DNA of 64,000 bases from the NCBI GenBank assembly GCA_029465975.1, contig CM055745.1, positions 13,346,812-13,410,811 on the forward strand, written 5' to 3'. This document shows positions 21,600 to 31,581 of the stretch, piece after piece. The notes beneath the pieces are model-generated. The model worked only from the letters and a program-made list of their open reading frames with translations. It did not search any database and had not been told where the DNA came from. The position numbers and the translations under genes are program-made. This DNA is from Dallia pectoralis (lineage: Eukaryota > Chordata > Actinopteri > Esociformes > Umbridae). Each line of letters opens with the position of its first letter. Within the stretch, counting starts at the first letter, position 1.

Positions 21600-24500
21600 G
21601 TAAGAGACGTGCATGTGCATTCGTGAGTAATTCAGGGAAGCCTGCTCGTATGTCACGCTGACCTGGGATCTGTGTTAGACTCACAGCACATTATTAGCAA
21701 TAGTAAACTTGTAGTTGTGTGCAACCACAACAGAGGTTGTTAGTTCGACACAGAGGGTGCACTGGACAGTGGGTTCAGTGGGTATTGGGTGGCTGCACTG
21801 GACAGTGGGTTCAGTGGGTATTGGGTGGCTGCACTGGACAGTGGGTTCAGTGGGTAGTGGGTGGGTGCACTGGACACTGGGTTCAGTGGGTAGTGGGTGG
21901 GTGCACTGGACAGTGGGTTCAGTGGGTAGTGGGTGGGTGCACTGGACAGTGGGTTCAGTGGGTGGGGTGCACTGGAAAGTGGGTTCAGTGGGTAGTGGGT
22001 GGGTGCACTGGACAGTGGGTTCAGTGGGTAGTGGGTGGGTGCACTGGACAGTGGGTAGTGGGTGGGGTGCACTGGACAGTGGGTTCAGTGGGTAGTGGGT
22101 GGGTGCACTGAACAGTGGGTTCAGTGGGTAGTGGGTGGGTGCACTGGACAGTGGGTTCAGTCACTTCAGTGGGTAGTGGGTGGGTGCACTGGACAGTGGG
22201 TTCAGTGGGTAGTGGGTGGGTGCACTGGACAGTGGGTAGTGGGTGGGGTGCACTGGACAGTGGGTTCAGTGGGTAGTGGGTGGGTGCACTGGACAGTGGG
22301 TTCAGTGAGTAGTGGGTGGGTGCACTGGACAGTGGGTTCAGTCACTTCAGTGGGTAGTGGGTGGGTGCACTAGACAGTGGGTTCAGTCACTTCAGTGGGT
22401 AGTGGGTGGGTGCACTGGACAGTGGGTTCAGTGGGTAGTGGGTGGGTGCACTAGACAGTGGGTTCAGTGGGTCGTGGGTGGGTGCACTGAACAGTGGGTT
22501 CAGTGGGTAGTGGGTGGGTGCACTGGACAGTGGGTTCAGTGGGTAGTGGGTGGGTGCACTGGACAGTGGGTTCAGTGGGTAGTGGGTGGGTGCACTGGAC
22601 AGTGGGTTCAGTGGGTAGTGGGTGGGTGCACTGGACAGTGGGTGGTACCTCTGGTCGTAATAAATGCAGTATGCATGTGTTGCAATGCACTGAGGCAGTC
22701 TACCATGTATATTCCCACAGAGCTGAGAGATCTGTCCACTCTCACAGTTGTTTTATATTACGACATAGTTCCACATACCTAGACGAACGTGTGAGATAGA
22801 AAGCCATGCTGAAGATTGCAAAAAAACGATGGCGTAAAGAACGTCTTTGGGTTTGATCAGTTAAAGCGTTATATAGGTCCGGTTTCTGTTGCAAACCAAA
22901 TAGCAAGCGCTTTAATCTAGCCATCTTTCTAACCACATCCTGTTTGAGAGAGCAAGAGAGACAGGACTATAAAACAAGGTAAAAAATGTCTACTGACAGC
23001 CGAGAGGTTGGGGTGAGTCAGATAAATGGATATTGGACGTTTTTTCCCGACTGTTGCCTGAAGTTGTGTGGTAAGGCACATTTATAGAGCTTTGGGAAGT
23101 GTTTTTAAATCGCTTTGAGACTTCGCTGACTCGGAGTCTCTTTACAGTGGTCTGTGTCAAAGCTCTTGACCACAGTATGTAGCCACACTGATGAAAACCA
23201 GGCTGGTCCCAGGTTGCATGTCACCACTCACACGGCCGGTCTGGAGAAGAAGAAAAAACACTCGTGTCAAAACTGGCCCAACAATGTTAATCTGAGATAG
23301 AGGATCAAATAGGACACATTGTGTGCGCACACATGGTAGTGACAGTATTTTGAAGATCTCCTGCTCGTGATGACATGCAGATTACTGGATGCAATTTAAT
23401 TAAAAAAGGATTGTTGTGGTGAAAATACTTTCCTTTGCAATATGGTAATCCGGCTCATCGAGTCTATTGGAGATGGTTGACGGTTGAATTTGAATTATTT
23501 TAACAGTTTGCTACCTTGTGGTCTAGCTATCAGATACCGTCCTTATTTGCACTTGCATGTGTTTTTATCATTTGCCCTGTTCTCGAACCCGTATACCGAT
23601 TCAGTACTAGTACAAAACAGCCTCACAATATTCAACTGTGTCAGTGTGAGATTTACATCATGTTTGTGTTGTCATAGGTCTGATCTGGGTACTGCCTGTG
23701 TCAATGACACCTAGCGCTGTCCAGTGCACATCTTTGAAGACACTGGAGAACAAACTCAAAGACAGACAGCGGTACATGGTAAGAAATGGAAAACAGAGAC
23801 AGATACTGGCTAGTCTGGAATACTCATTAAATGATACACATCTGTGGGTGGGACTTGTGTGTGGATCACAGCATAATACACATCTGTGGGTGGGACTTGT
23901 GTGTGGATCACAGCATAATACACATCTGTGGGTGGGACTTGTGTGTGGATCACAGCATAATGCACATCTGTGGGTGGGACTTGTGTGTGGATCACAGCAT
24001 AATACACATCTGTGGGTGGGACTTGTGTGTGGATCACAGCATAATACACATCTGTGGGTGGGACTTGTGTGTGGATCACAGCATAATACACATCTGTGGG
24101 TGGGACTTGTGTGTGGATCACAGCATAATACACATCTGTGGGTGGGACTTGTGTGTGGATCACAGCATAATACACATCTGTGGGTGGGACTTGTGTGTGG
24201 ATCACAGCATAATACACATCTGTGGGTGGGACTTGTGTGTGGATCACAGCATAATACACATCTGTGGGTGGGACTTGTGTGTGGATCACAGCATAATACA
24301 CATCTGTGGGTGGGACTTGTGTGTGGATCACAGCATAATACACATCTGTGGGTGGGACTTGTGTGTGGATCACAGCATAATACACATCTGTGGGTGGGAC
24401 TTGTGTGTGGATCACAGCATAATACACATCTGTGGGTGGGACTTGTGTGTGGATCACAGCATAATACACATCTGTGGGTGGGACTTGTGTGTGGATCACA

Positions 24501-27500
24501 GCATAATACACATCTGTGGGTGGGACTTGTGTGTGGATCACAGCATAATACACATCTGTGGGTGGGACTTGTGTGTGGATCACAGCATAATACACATCTG
24601 TGGGTGGGACTTGTGTGTGGATCACAGCATAATACACATCTGTGGGTGGGACTTGTGTGTGGATCACAGCATGGAGGTGTAAGTATATTTCCTGTCTTGT
24701 TCACAGAAGCATAATTTCCCGATTAATTACACCATCAGAGTTCACTATGAGGAGGTCTTCAGACTCAGCAACGTCACCAGGCTGGTGAGTGGGTTCCTCG
24801 GTTTTCCTTCGTTGACTTTTGCCTGGCAAGTTGAACTGCTTTCACATAGGAATTGTTTTGCCTTATTCCCATATTCAAATATTGTCCGCGCTTACGTTTA
24901 GAGAAATTGAATATACATTATGAATGTGTTCATCTTTGAATTTTTAAGCACGTAGTGAAAAACAAGAATACCATATTTTGGGTGAAATTATGTTAGGCTG
25001 ACTTTTCTAAGATATGGCGTGTCAACTTTAGTTCAGAACTTCTACTATGCAGTTTGTTTACACTCTTTCATATATTATTTGTTAGATAACAACACACAAA
25101 TGTTGATGATTTGTTGTGACAGGATTAAAGAGCACGTTTACACAGAGGAAGAGTCGTAAAACATCTCATGTGAAAATATTTGACTTGAGTTCAGCAGTGT
25201 TCACCAGTTAAGGGAGGTTATAAATTAGACTTTAATGAACTAGATAGTTCATTAATAACTACCAGTGAACATTGACAAAAAAAGAAAAATCATCAACTAA
25301 GGTCACCGGGTTTATATTCATTCACCTTTAAATTGTCAATTAGCTCCTAATTTGGTACCTCTCAGACCTGGAAGTAGGACACAAGCACAGGGTGAATGGA
25401 GGGTCTGAAATAGACAAACTGAGATACACTAAGACAGGAACTAACTCAGAAAACAGAACGAACATCACACCAAACAAGGACGGACAGGCTACAAGCGGGA
25501 ATCAGGAACTCAAATAGGGTCTGTGATTAGGGGAAACCGGTGCGGGCAATACACAACAAGAACGTGTGTCCGTGATGTAATGAGGGCGAGAGAGGCATTG
25601 GATCACCAACCTGATAGTATGGTAGTTTCTAGACCTCAGGCTGGCGGGAACTTTAAACACAAGTACATACATTCTTGCTGACACAACATTTTGGATAACT
25701 TTCTGATGTACTCATTGTAACATAGTTCATAGTTCCGGCATCAGTCTTTACTATCTGTTCACCTTCGACCTTCCCACTATGTCACCTCTTCTCTTCCCTC
25801 CAGAGGATGAGGGTGGTGGAGGAGGAGAGTGTGGTAAAGGTGGAGGAGGTGGATCTGCAGGATTTGTGGAGGTGGGTCAACAAAGAAGTGTTGAAGAAGC
25901 TCCTGAGAATTCTTCCAGAGAGACATCCGTCCTACAAGTACACCGCTGATCTAGAGGGTCTCTTCAGGCAGGTCGAGCAGGTGTTCCCAGATTCGAATGA
26001 GGTGTGTATAACTCAGTCTCAGGGGGTATAACTCAGTCTCACGGGGTATACCTCAGTCTTACGGGGTATACCTCAGTCTCACGGGGTATACCTCAGTCTC
26101 ACGGGGTATAGTCTCACGGGGTCTCAGTCTTACGGGGTATACCTCAGTCTCACGGGGTATACCTCAGTCTCACGGGGTATACCTCAGTCTCAGGGGTATA
26201 CCTCAGTCTCAGGGGGTATACCTCAGTCTCACGGGGTATACCTCAGTCTCACGGGGTATACCTCAGTCTCACGGGGTATACCTCAGTCACACGGGGTATA
26301 CCTCAGTCTCACAGAGTATTTAACCATTTGTCTTACTTAGTCAAAAATTGTGTACTTGCATACTTCTTAATAAATTACTGGAAAGCAGTAATATAAATAT
26401 TACTATATTCGTCTTGTTGACAATGCACTTTTTAGTAGTAGGTAATTAATAGCTTACAGGAATGAATTAACAAATGAATGTGATGTCACTCCCATTGCTA
26501 CGGCAACAGATGACCAACCAAATGGTAACACCATCACTACTGTAGTGAGCAGGTGTAACACACCATTCTGTGTGTTTACCTTTCAGAGAGAGCGACCAGA
26601 GCCAATAGAGGAAATCTTCAATAGATTGACGGACCGTCACCCAAATGGCTGGAGATTTGTGACCCCCAAATCCCTGTTGGATAACTGTTATCGGACAATG
26701 CACTGTCTCTTTAAAGACTGCTTTCCAAGCGAAGATGGAGAGCAAGACTGTAAGTGTATTTCATGTGCTCATTATTTAATTTGCCATACCTCTTTATAAT
26801 GTACCATTCAATTACACACTGTCCCTCAAGGGTGTACTTTTCCAGAAGATTCCTGTATTTCTCTTTTTTTTACTTGAGCCGTTCCCCCACCAACACAAAC
26901 TTACTGAACTGGTTTGACACACTGTGTATGGGCATGTTGTGTTGAAATGTCTCTTTAGAGAATTGCTCAGTGACAAATGTTTATGCCACAGTTACCATTG
27001 AGGTGCGTTCCCAATAAACTGCACACATCAACAGTTAGACTACTTGTCAATGTAGTTGTCATATACATCTAAACAACACATTTGTATTTGCATTGCATCT
27101 GTGTCTTCCCAACGTGAAGTTCGGTCTCTCAGGCTGTAAGAGGAACCTTAAAACGACATACGAGAAGTAAGCCTCGCTGGCAGATTTCGACACTGTCTAG
27201 GGTGAGGTGTTGGCTGCCTTCCACCAGGCCTTTAACTGTGACTGATGTTAATCCTACAGTTACATGGCCTGTTACCGACACTGGTTGTTTGCATTAGCAT
27301 TTCCTATATTACGGGGATCATTGGAGTTGCTGCATAAATCAATATAATGGATTCGCATAGCGGGGAATATATTACGTGAGGAAAGATAAGATAAATCAAG
27401 ACTAATAAAAACCAATAACAAAACATGCATAGCGAACGTTAGCACGACTCTTTGGCGATTCGCTGACTTTTACATATTTCTCCCCTCAGATTGTGGAATC

Positions 27501-27542
27501 GCTCACTGGCGGAAGGGAAGAAAACGACTACTGGACACCTGA
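21560..27542 (+). CDS. il34: Interleukin-34, six coding exons, 210 aa
   Basis: IL-34 is a secreted dimeric helical cytokine that binds CSF1R and supports macrophage, microglia and osteoclast lineages. Joining 21560-21599, 23678-23778, 24707-24784, 25804-26001, 26587-26749 and 27490-27542 gives 210 residues with clean GT-AG junctions. Residues 1-22 form a signal peptide (MVPSTAGLLRGLLGLIWVLP). KHNFPINYTIRVHYEEVFRL at 48-67 and NVTRL at 69-73 are close to human IL-34 as I recall it. So is PKSLLDNCYRTM around Cys173. Cysteines fall at 30, 173, 179, 184 and 195; N-glycosylation sequons are at N54 and N69. The C-terminus is short and basic (RKGRKRLLDT), without the long proline-rich mammalian tail. 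The ATG has G at +4, and its frame is fixed by the split Gly codon at the first junction. Confidence 0.94.
21752..22650. repeat. Minisatellite, 36-bp G-rich unit (il34 intron)
   Basis: About 25 copies of a 36-bp unit containing GTGCACTGGACAGTGGGTTC and AGTGGGTAGTGGGTGG. Some units are shortened or carry an inserted AGTCACTTC. Strongly G-rich on the + strand with closely spaced GGG runs. Confidence 0.95.
22651..23677 (+). other. il34 intron, unique part
   Basis: No exon, array or recognisable transposon is seen between the 36-bp array and the exon at 23678. Confidence 0.55.
23678..23778 (+). CDS. il34: il34 exon, end of signal peptide and helix A start
   Basis: The acceptor GTCATAG ends at 23677 and the donor GTAAGA starts at 23779. 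The exon encodes (G)LIWVLPVSMTPSAVQCTSLK then TLENKLKDRQRYM. Cys30 corresponds to the first conserved IL-34 cysteine. Confidence 0.92.
23832..24671. repeat. Minisatellite, 42-bp unit, 20 near-identical copies (fills an il34 intron)
   Basis: Twenty copies of a 42-bp unit containing ACACATCTGTGGGTGGGACT and TGTGTGTGGATCACAGCATA, with only single-base changes. The unit is 14 codons long and has no stop in several frames on either strand. It makes up over 90% of the 928-bp intron between the exons at 23678 and 24707. Confidence 0.98.
24707..24784 (+). CDS. il34: il34 exon, most conserved segment
   Basis: The acceptor CTTGTTCACAG ends at 24706 and the donor GTGAGT starts at 24785. The exon has 26 codons: KHNFPINYTIRVHYEEVFRL then SNVTRL. 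It closely matches human IL-34 and includes the conserved NVT glycosylation site. Confidence 0.96.
24785..25803 (+). other. il34 intron, AT-rich, no repeat array
   Basis: One of the few large introns in the window without a minisatellite. No exon or transposon is recognised. Confidence 0.6.
25804..26001 (+). CDS. il34: il34 exon, central helices
   Basis: The acceptor TTCCCTCCAG ends at 25803 and the donor GTGTGT follows 26001. The exon has 66 codons, including DLQDLWRWVNKEVLKKLLRI, LPERHPSYKYTADLEGLFRQ and VEQVFPDSNE. HPSYKY corresponds to HPSWKY of human IL-34. Confidence 0.95.
26005..26320. repeat. Minisatellite, 20-bp unit (il34 intron)
   Basis: About 15 copies of GGGGTATACCTCAGTCTCAC starting right after the donor. 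The first copies read GTATAACTCAGTCTCAGGGG, so the donor-side intron sequence itself seems to have been the seed. Confidence 0.95.
26587..26749 (+). CDS. il34: il34 exon with C-terminal cysteine cluster
   Basis: The acceptor TTACCTTTCAG ends at 26586 and the donor GTAAGT starts at 26750. The exon encodes RERPEPIEEIFNRLTDRHPN, GWRFVTPKSLLDNCYRTMHC and LFKDCFPSEDGEQD plus the first base of a Tyr codon. LLDNC matches the conserved LLDNC of IL-34. Confidence 0.95.
26750..27489 (+). other. Last il34 intron, unique
   Basis: 740 bp with no array or recognised element. Confidence 0.6.
27490..27542 (+). CDS. il34: il34 last coding exon
   Basis: The acceptor TCCCCTCAG ends at 27489. The exon encodes (Y)CGIAHWRKGRKRLLDT and then TGA at 27540-27542. 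There is a short basic tail after the last cysteine. The split Tyr codon keeps the frame. Confidence 0.88.
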
Positions 27543-27581
27543 GGAGGGCTTTAATTGCAAACAGTGCCAATACATTTCAAT

Positions 27582-27587
27582 ATTAAA
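27582..27587 (+). terminator. Candidate il34 polyadenylation signal ATTAAA
   Basis: ATTAAA 40 bases after the stop codon, followed by GT-rich sequence. This would give a very short 3'UTR. No AATAAA was seen in the next 200 bases. Confidence 0.5.
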
Positions 27588-27787
27588 TGTGTCTCGCAAC
27601 CTGTCACTATGAACACCACTGTCCAGACATTGTTATATTGTTATATCAATGTATGGACGTTGGTGTAACACTGTGGACATTGCAGCTTTGTGCACTCACT
27701 TAAAATGCAGGCTAGATTTTTGGCCACTAGTTTTAAAAGCACTATGGAGCCAAAAAGGGGGCACTGAAAGGTATAAAATCTACAATA

Positions 27788-28212
27788 TGTGTGCCCCATG
27801 TCTGCCGATTTGTGCCCCATGTCTGCCGATTTGTGCCCCATGTCTGCCGATTTGTGCCCCGTGTCTGCCCATTTGTGCCCCATGTCTGCAGATTTGTGCC
27901 CCGTGTCTGCCGATTTGTGTCCCGGGTCTGCCCATTTGTGCCCCGTGTCTGCCCATTTGTGCCCTGTGTCTGCCCATTTGTGCCCCGTGTCTGCCCATTT
28001 GTGCCCGTGTCTGCCCATTTGTGCCCCATGCCTGCAGATTTGTGCCCCGTGTCTGCCCATTTGTGCCCCGTGTCTGCCCATTTGTGCCCCGTGTCTGCCC
28101 ATTTGTGCCACGTGTCTGCCCATTTGTGCCCCTTGTCTGCCCATTTGTGCCCCGTGTTTGCCCATTTGTGCCCCGTGTCTGCCCATTTGTGCCCCATGTC
28201 TGCCCATTTGTG
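27788..28212. repeat. Minisatellite, 21-bp C-rich unit (intergenic)
   Basis: About 20 copies of TGTGCCCCGTGTCTGCCCAT plus T (variants ATGTCTGCCGATT, CCTGCAGATT). The unit is 7 codons long, so both strands are open in several frames. C-rich on the + strand, unlike most arrays in the transcribed parts. Confidence 0.96.
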
Positions 28213-29811
28213 GCTCGGGTTAAACTATTCGCTTTCTTTGAAACTCCACTGAAAACTGATGTATGATCTAGTGGTTCTAAGTTATGCATATTTTAGCAAC
28301 ACATTAAGCGTCCAGACCAAAAACGTCATCAAACAACCGCATTTTTAATGCCTCAACTTGCCTACTGTTTTTATTTACACATTTACATCATTTAATGCCT
28401 CCTTTCAACATAATCTGTTAGTTAGCTGGTGTTTTATTCTACTTTTTTTGGTGTGTATTTATAATGTATTGTCTGCTCATATTTAATATATTGTCTCCGG
28501 ATGTTTATGTTCTGAGCTTTGATTGTTGGTTTTACATGTGTTTAAACAGTTTTATGATATAGGGAAGGTGATTACATCTATAAATTGTTTGTATTTTAGA
28601 GAACAATTCTGTGTGACATATCATAGATATTACCAATTTGTGTCTATTTACAAAACAAAAAAGATAATACCAACATGGCTACTACTTTTTTTTATTTGTT
28701 TAGAATGTTAACGGTAAAACAAATATGATATTTCTTCGTTGTATGTTTTTATATTTGCTTTTAGGTGTTTTGCTGACTTGCAGGCTTAGTCAGGAAATTC
28801 CAACAATGTTGAGCTACTCATGGATTTAGCATTGCTCACAGCACTATTGAAATATCTTCTTTTGCAAAGCAATTCAAAAAAGTTAAAACTGTATGACATA
28901 GTAGATTTTTTTCAGATTAAATTAAATGTATTTTATACACAAAGTGTAAGATTATTTATTTTGACACCCATTGTGAAAAATGTTTTCATTGACTCAGCAC
29001 ATTGTTTTGTCATTGTAATTTTTGAAAAATGTTATTACGTTTTATATATGGCAAATAATGTATCTATTTGGATATGCATTTTAGAAAAAAAACATTTGTT
29101 CAATCTAAGTTAATTAGAAACACACTCTCATTCCTAAACTCCAACAGAAAAGGTAATCTTGCAAAACTCAATTGTATCACAGTACATCGGAGGACGTTTG
29201 TTCCTACCTGCACGCTGTAGTTGTAGTTCATGACATACCGTTACCGTTCGTCCGACTGTTTTTCATCCATAGATATACATAATAAAGGCCTTTATTATCT
29301 ATGCTTCCATCAGCTTCAGCGTTGTCTTGGAAGCGGATATTTTGCCCCAAGCACGATCACGTAGTTTCTTCTTCAAAATAACAGACCCCGTGCGAAATAA
29401 TGAAAAAAAATTAAACTGCTGTTATTGCAAACAATTTTATATAACAAAATATGTAATAACATATTTTTATTAAAATACAACATTATAAAAACAGCACCAA
29501 TATCTACTTTAACCGTTCGAGTTTATATTCATCCAGAGCAATGAAGCATTATTGACCACAGACATATACTTTCAAAAATAATAAAAATAGCATTTTTATG
29601 GGGGAAGCAAAGTACACGAGTTACCAATTTGAATCTATGGATGATTAGCTGGCCATAAAGAACAGAGAAACAGATTGAACCAGGAAAACTGGGTTGACAC
29701 ACCGACTCTTAAGCCATGGAACTTTGAGTGACTGCTGGGTGTCAGGACACGTTTTTAACATATTTTCCGGTAGAGAGCAATTCGGATTTCGAATTTCGAG
29801 AAAATAAATGA
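28213..29811. other. Intergenic AT-rich DNA between il34 and lonp2
   Basis: No gene is supported. Short open frames are AT-driven, and no transposon end was recognised. Confidence 0.55.
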
Positions 29812-30803
29812 GGCTTTATTTTTTTAACTTAACATTTTATTTAACCAGGTAGTCCGATTGGGAGCACATTCTCATTTGCAACTCTTTATTTTTTTAACTT
29901 AACATTTTATTTAACCAGGTAGTCCGATTGGGAGCACATTCTCATTTGCAACTCTTTATTTTTTTAACTTAACATTTTATTTAACCAGGTAGTCCGATTG
30001 GGAGCACATTCTCATTTGCATCTCTTTATTTTTTTAACTTAACATTTTATTTAACCAGGTAGTCCGATTGGGAGCACATTCTCATTTGCAACTCTTTATT
30101 TTTTTAACTTAACATTTTATTTAACCAGGTAGTCCGATTGGGAGCACATTCTCATTTGCATCTCTTTATTTTTTTAACTTAACATTTTATTTAACCAGGT
30201 AGTCCGATTGGGAGCACATTCTCATTTGCAACTCAGGTAGTCCGATTTTTTTTTTTTAACTTAACATTTTATTTAACCAGGTAGTCCGATTGGGAACACA
30301 TTCTCATTTGCAACTCTTTATTTTTTTAACTTAACATTTTATTTAACCAGGTAGTCCGATTGGGAGCACATTCTCATTTGCATCTCTTTATTTTTTTAAC
30401 TTAACATTTTATTTAACCAGGTAGTCCGATTGGGAGCACATTCTCATTTGCAACTCTTTATTTTTTAACTTAACATTTTATTTAACCAGGTAGTCCGATT
30501 GGGAACACATTCTCATTTGCAACTCTTTATTTTTTAACTTAACATTTTATTTAACCAGGTAGTCCGATTGGGAACACATTCTCATTTGCATCTCTTTATT
30601 TTTTTAACTTAACATTTTATTTAACCAGGTAGTCCGATTGGGAACACATTCTCATTTGCAACTCTTTATTTTTTAACTTAACATTTTATTTAACCAGGTA
30701 GTCCGATTGGGAACACATTCTCATTTGCAACTCTTTATTTTTTAACTTAACATTTTATTTAACCAGGTAGTCCGATTGGGAGCACATTCTCATTTGCATC
30801 TCT
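29812..30803. repeat. Tandem array of a LINE 3'-tail sequence, 70-bp unit
   Basis: About 14 copies of a 70-bp unit containing ACATTTTATTTAACCAGGTA and GTCCGATTGGGAGCACATTC. On the minus strand each unit reads GAGAATGTGCTCCCAATCGG then CTACCTGGTTAAATAAA. This is the 3' tail common to L2-type LINEs and their SINEs in fish. The dispersed copy at 60160-60212 is on the opposite strand. TCATTTGCA(A/T)CTC variants and A/G changes are shared among neighbouring units. Confidence 0.9.
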
Positions 30804-31189
30804 AACACTAACTGGTCTCCTCGGGTCTTCGGCAGGTGCCAAACAGTGCTGCTGACCCAGTTTAGGTTAGAGACAAGCCAGCAATGGGCTCCAGGGTGAT
30901 ATGGTGCTATACTGTAGTTCAAAGTCCTGCTGGATTATTTGATAGATCTATATACAACAGACCCAACAGAATATCCACATTGTTGGTGTATAATATATAA
31001 CTGTTTTGTTTTCACTACATTTTGTGAACAGCCTAACTCAACCTTGTTTTTTCAATAGGTTTATTTAAACAAAGAAGTATGTTAATCATTCTGTGTTTGT
31101 TATTTTATTCGATACATTCCACCACACGTTTGCTAACGTAACACAAACCCACACACATTAATTTTAACAACATGAAATTCGAGCTTTTA

Positions 31190-31348
31190 TTTTGTCGGTT
31201 TTCACGCTACCGTCTAACGCTGACGTCATCACGTGTGCTGCCAGATTGCTGCGCTCTTCCGGTCCACCCCATAATATCCACATCCATATCAAGTCGACGG
31301 GGAAATACTCTAGATCCGAGTTGCCCTGGAGATAAGCCCGACATAAAC
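31190..31348 (+). promoter_or_regulatory. lonp2: Candidate lonp2 promoter and 5'UTR
   Basis: A perfect CRE TGACGTCA (31221-31228) is followed one base later by CACGTG (31230-31235), about 115 bp upstream of the ATG, in a locally CpG-bearing stretch without a TATA box. The motifs are seen directly; use as a promoter is inferred from position. Confidence 0.55.
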
Positions 31349-31581
31349 ATGTCCTCCAGCGGCGGTATCCGGATCCCCAGTCGGCTGCCTCTGCTGTTGA
31401 CCCATGAGGGAGTGTTGTTACCCGGCTCCACGGTGCGGGTCAGTGTGGACACCGCCAGGAACATGCAGCTGGTCAAGACCAGGCTGCTCAAGGGTACCAC
31501 GCTGAAAAGCACCATCATTGGGGTGATCCCAAACACCCGAGATCCTGAGCATGATAGTGAGGAGCTACCCTGTTTGCATAG
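31349..31581 (+). CDS. lonp2: lonp2 exon 1
   Basis: Starts at ATG in CATAAACATGTCC (A at -3). It encodes MSSSGGIRIPSRLPLLLTHE, GVLLPGSTVRVSVDTARNMQ and on to GVIPNTRDPEHDSEELPCLH. Donor GTAGGT. The split last codon reads AGT (Ser), where human has Arg. Confidence 0.95.

Noticed and set aside
23658..24704. 348-codon minus-strand open frame with CCDPHTSPTHRCVL repeats
   Set aside because: Antisense shadow of the 42-bp array in an il34 intron; no promoter or splice support.
24672..24706. Strong donor GTAAGT at about 24679 after the 42-bp array, suggesting a cryptic exon
   Set aside because: Only about 27 bases remain to the next acceptor at 24706, too short for an intron.
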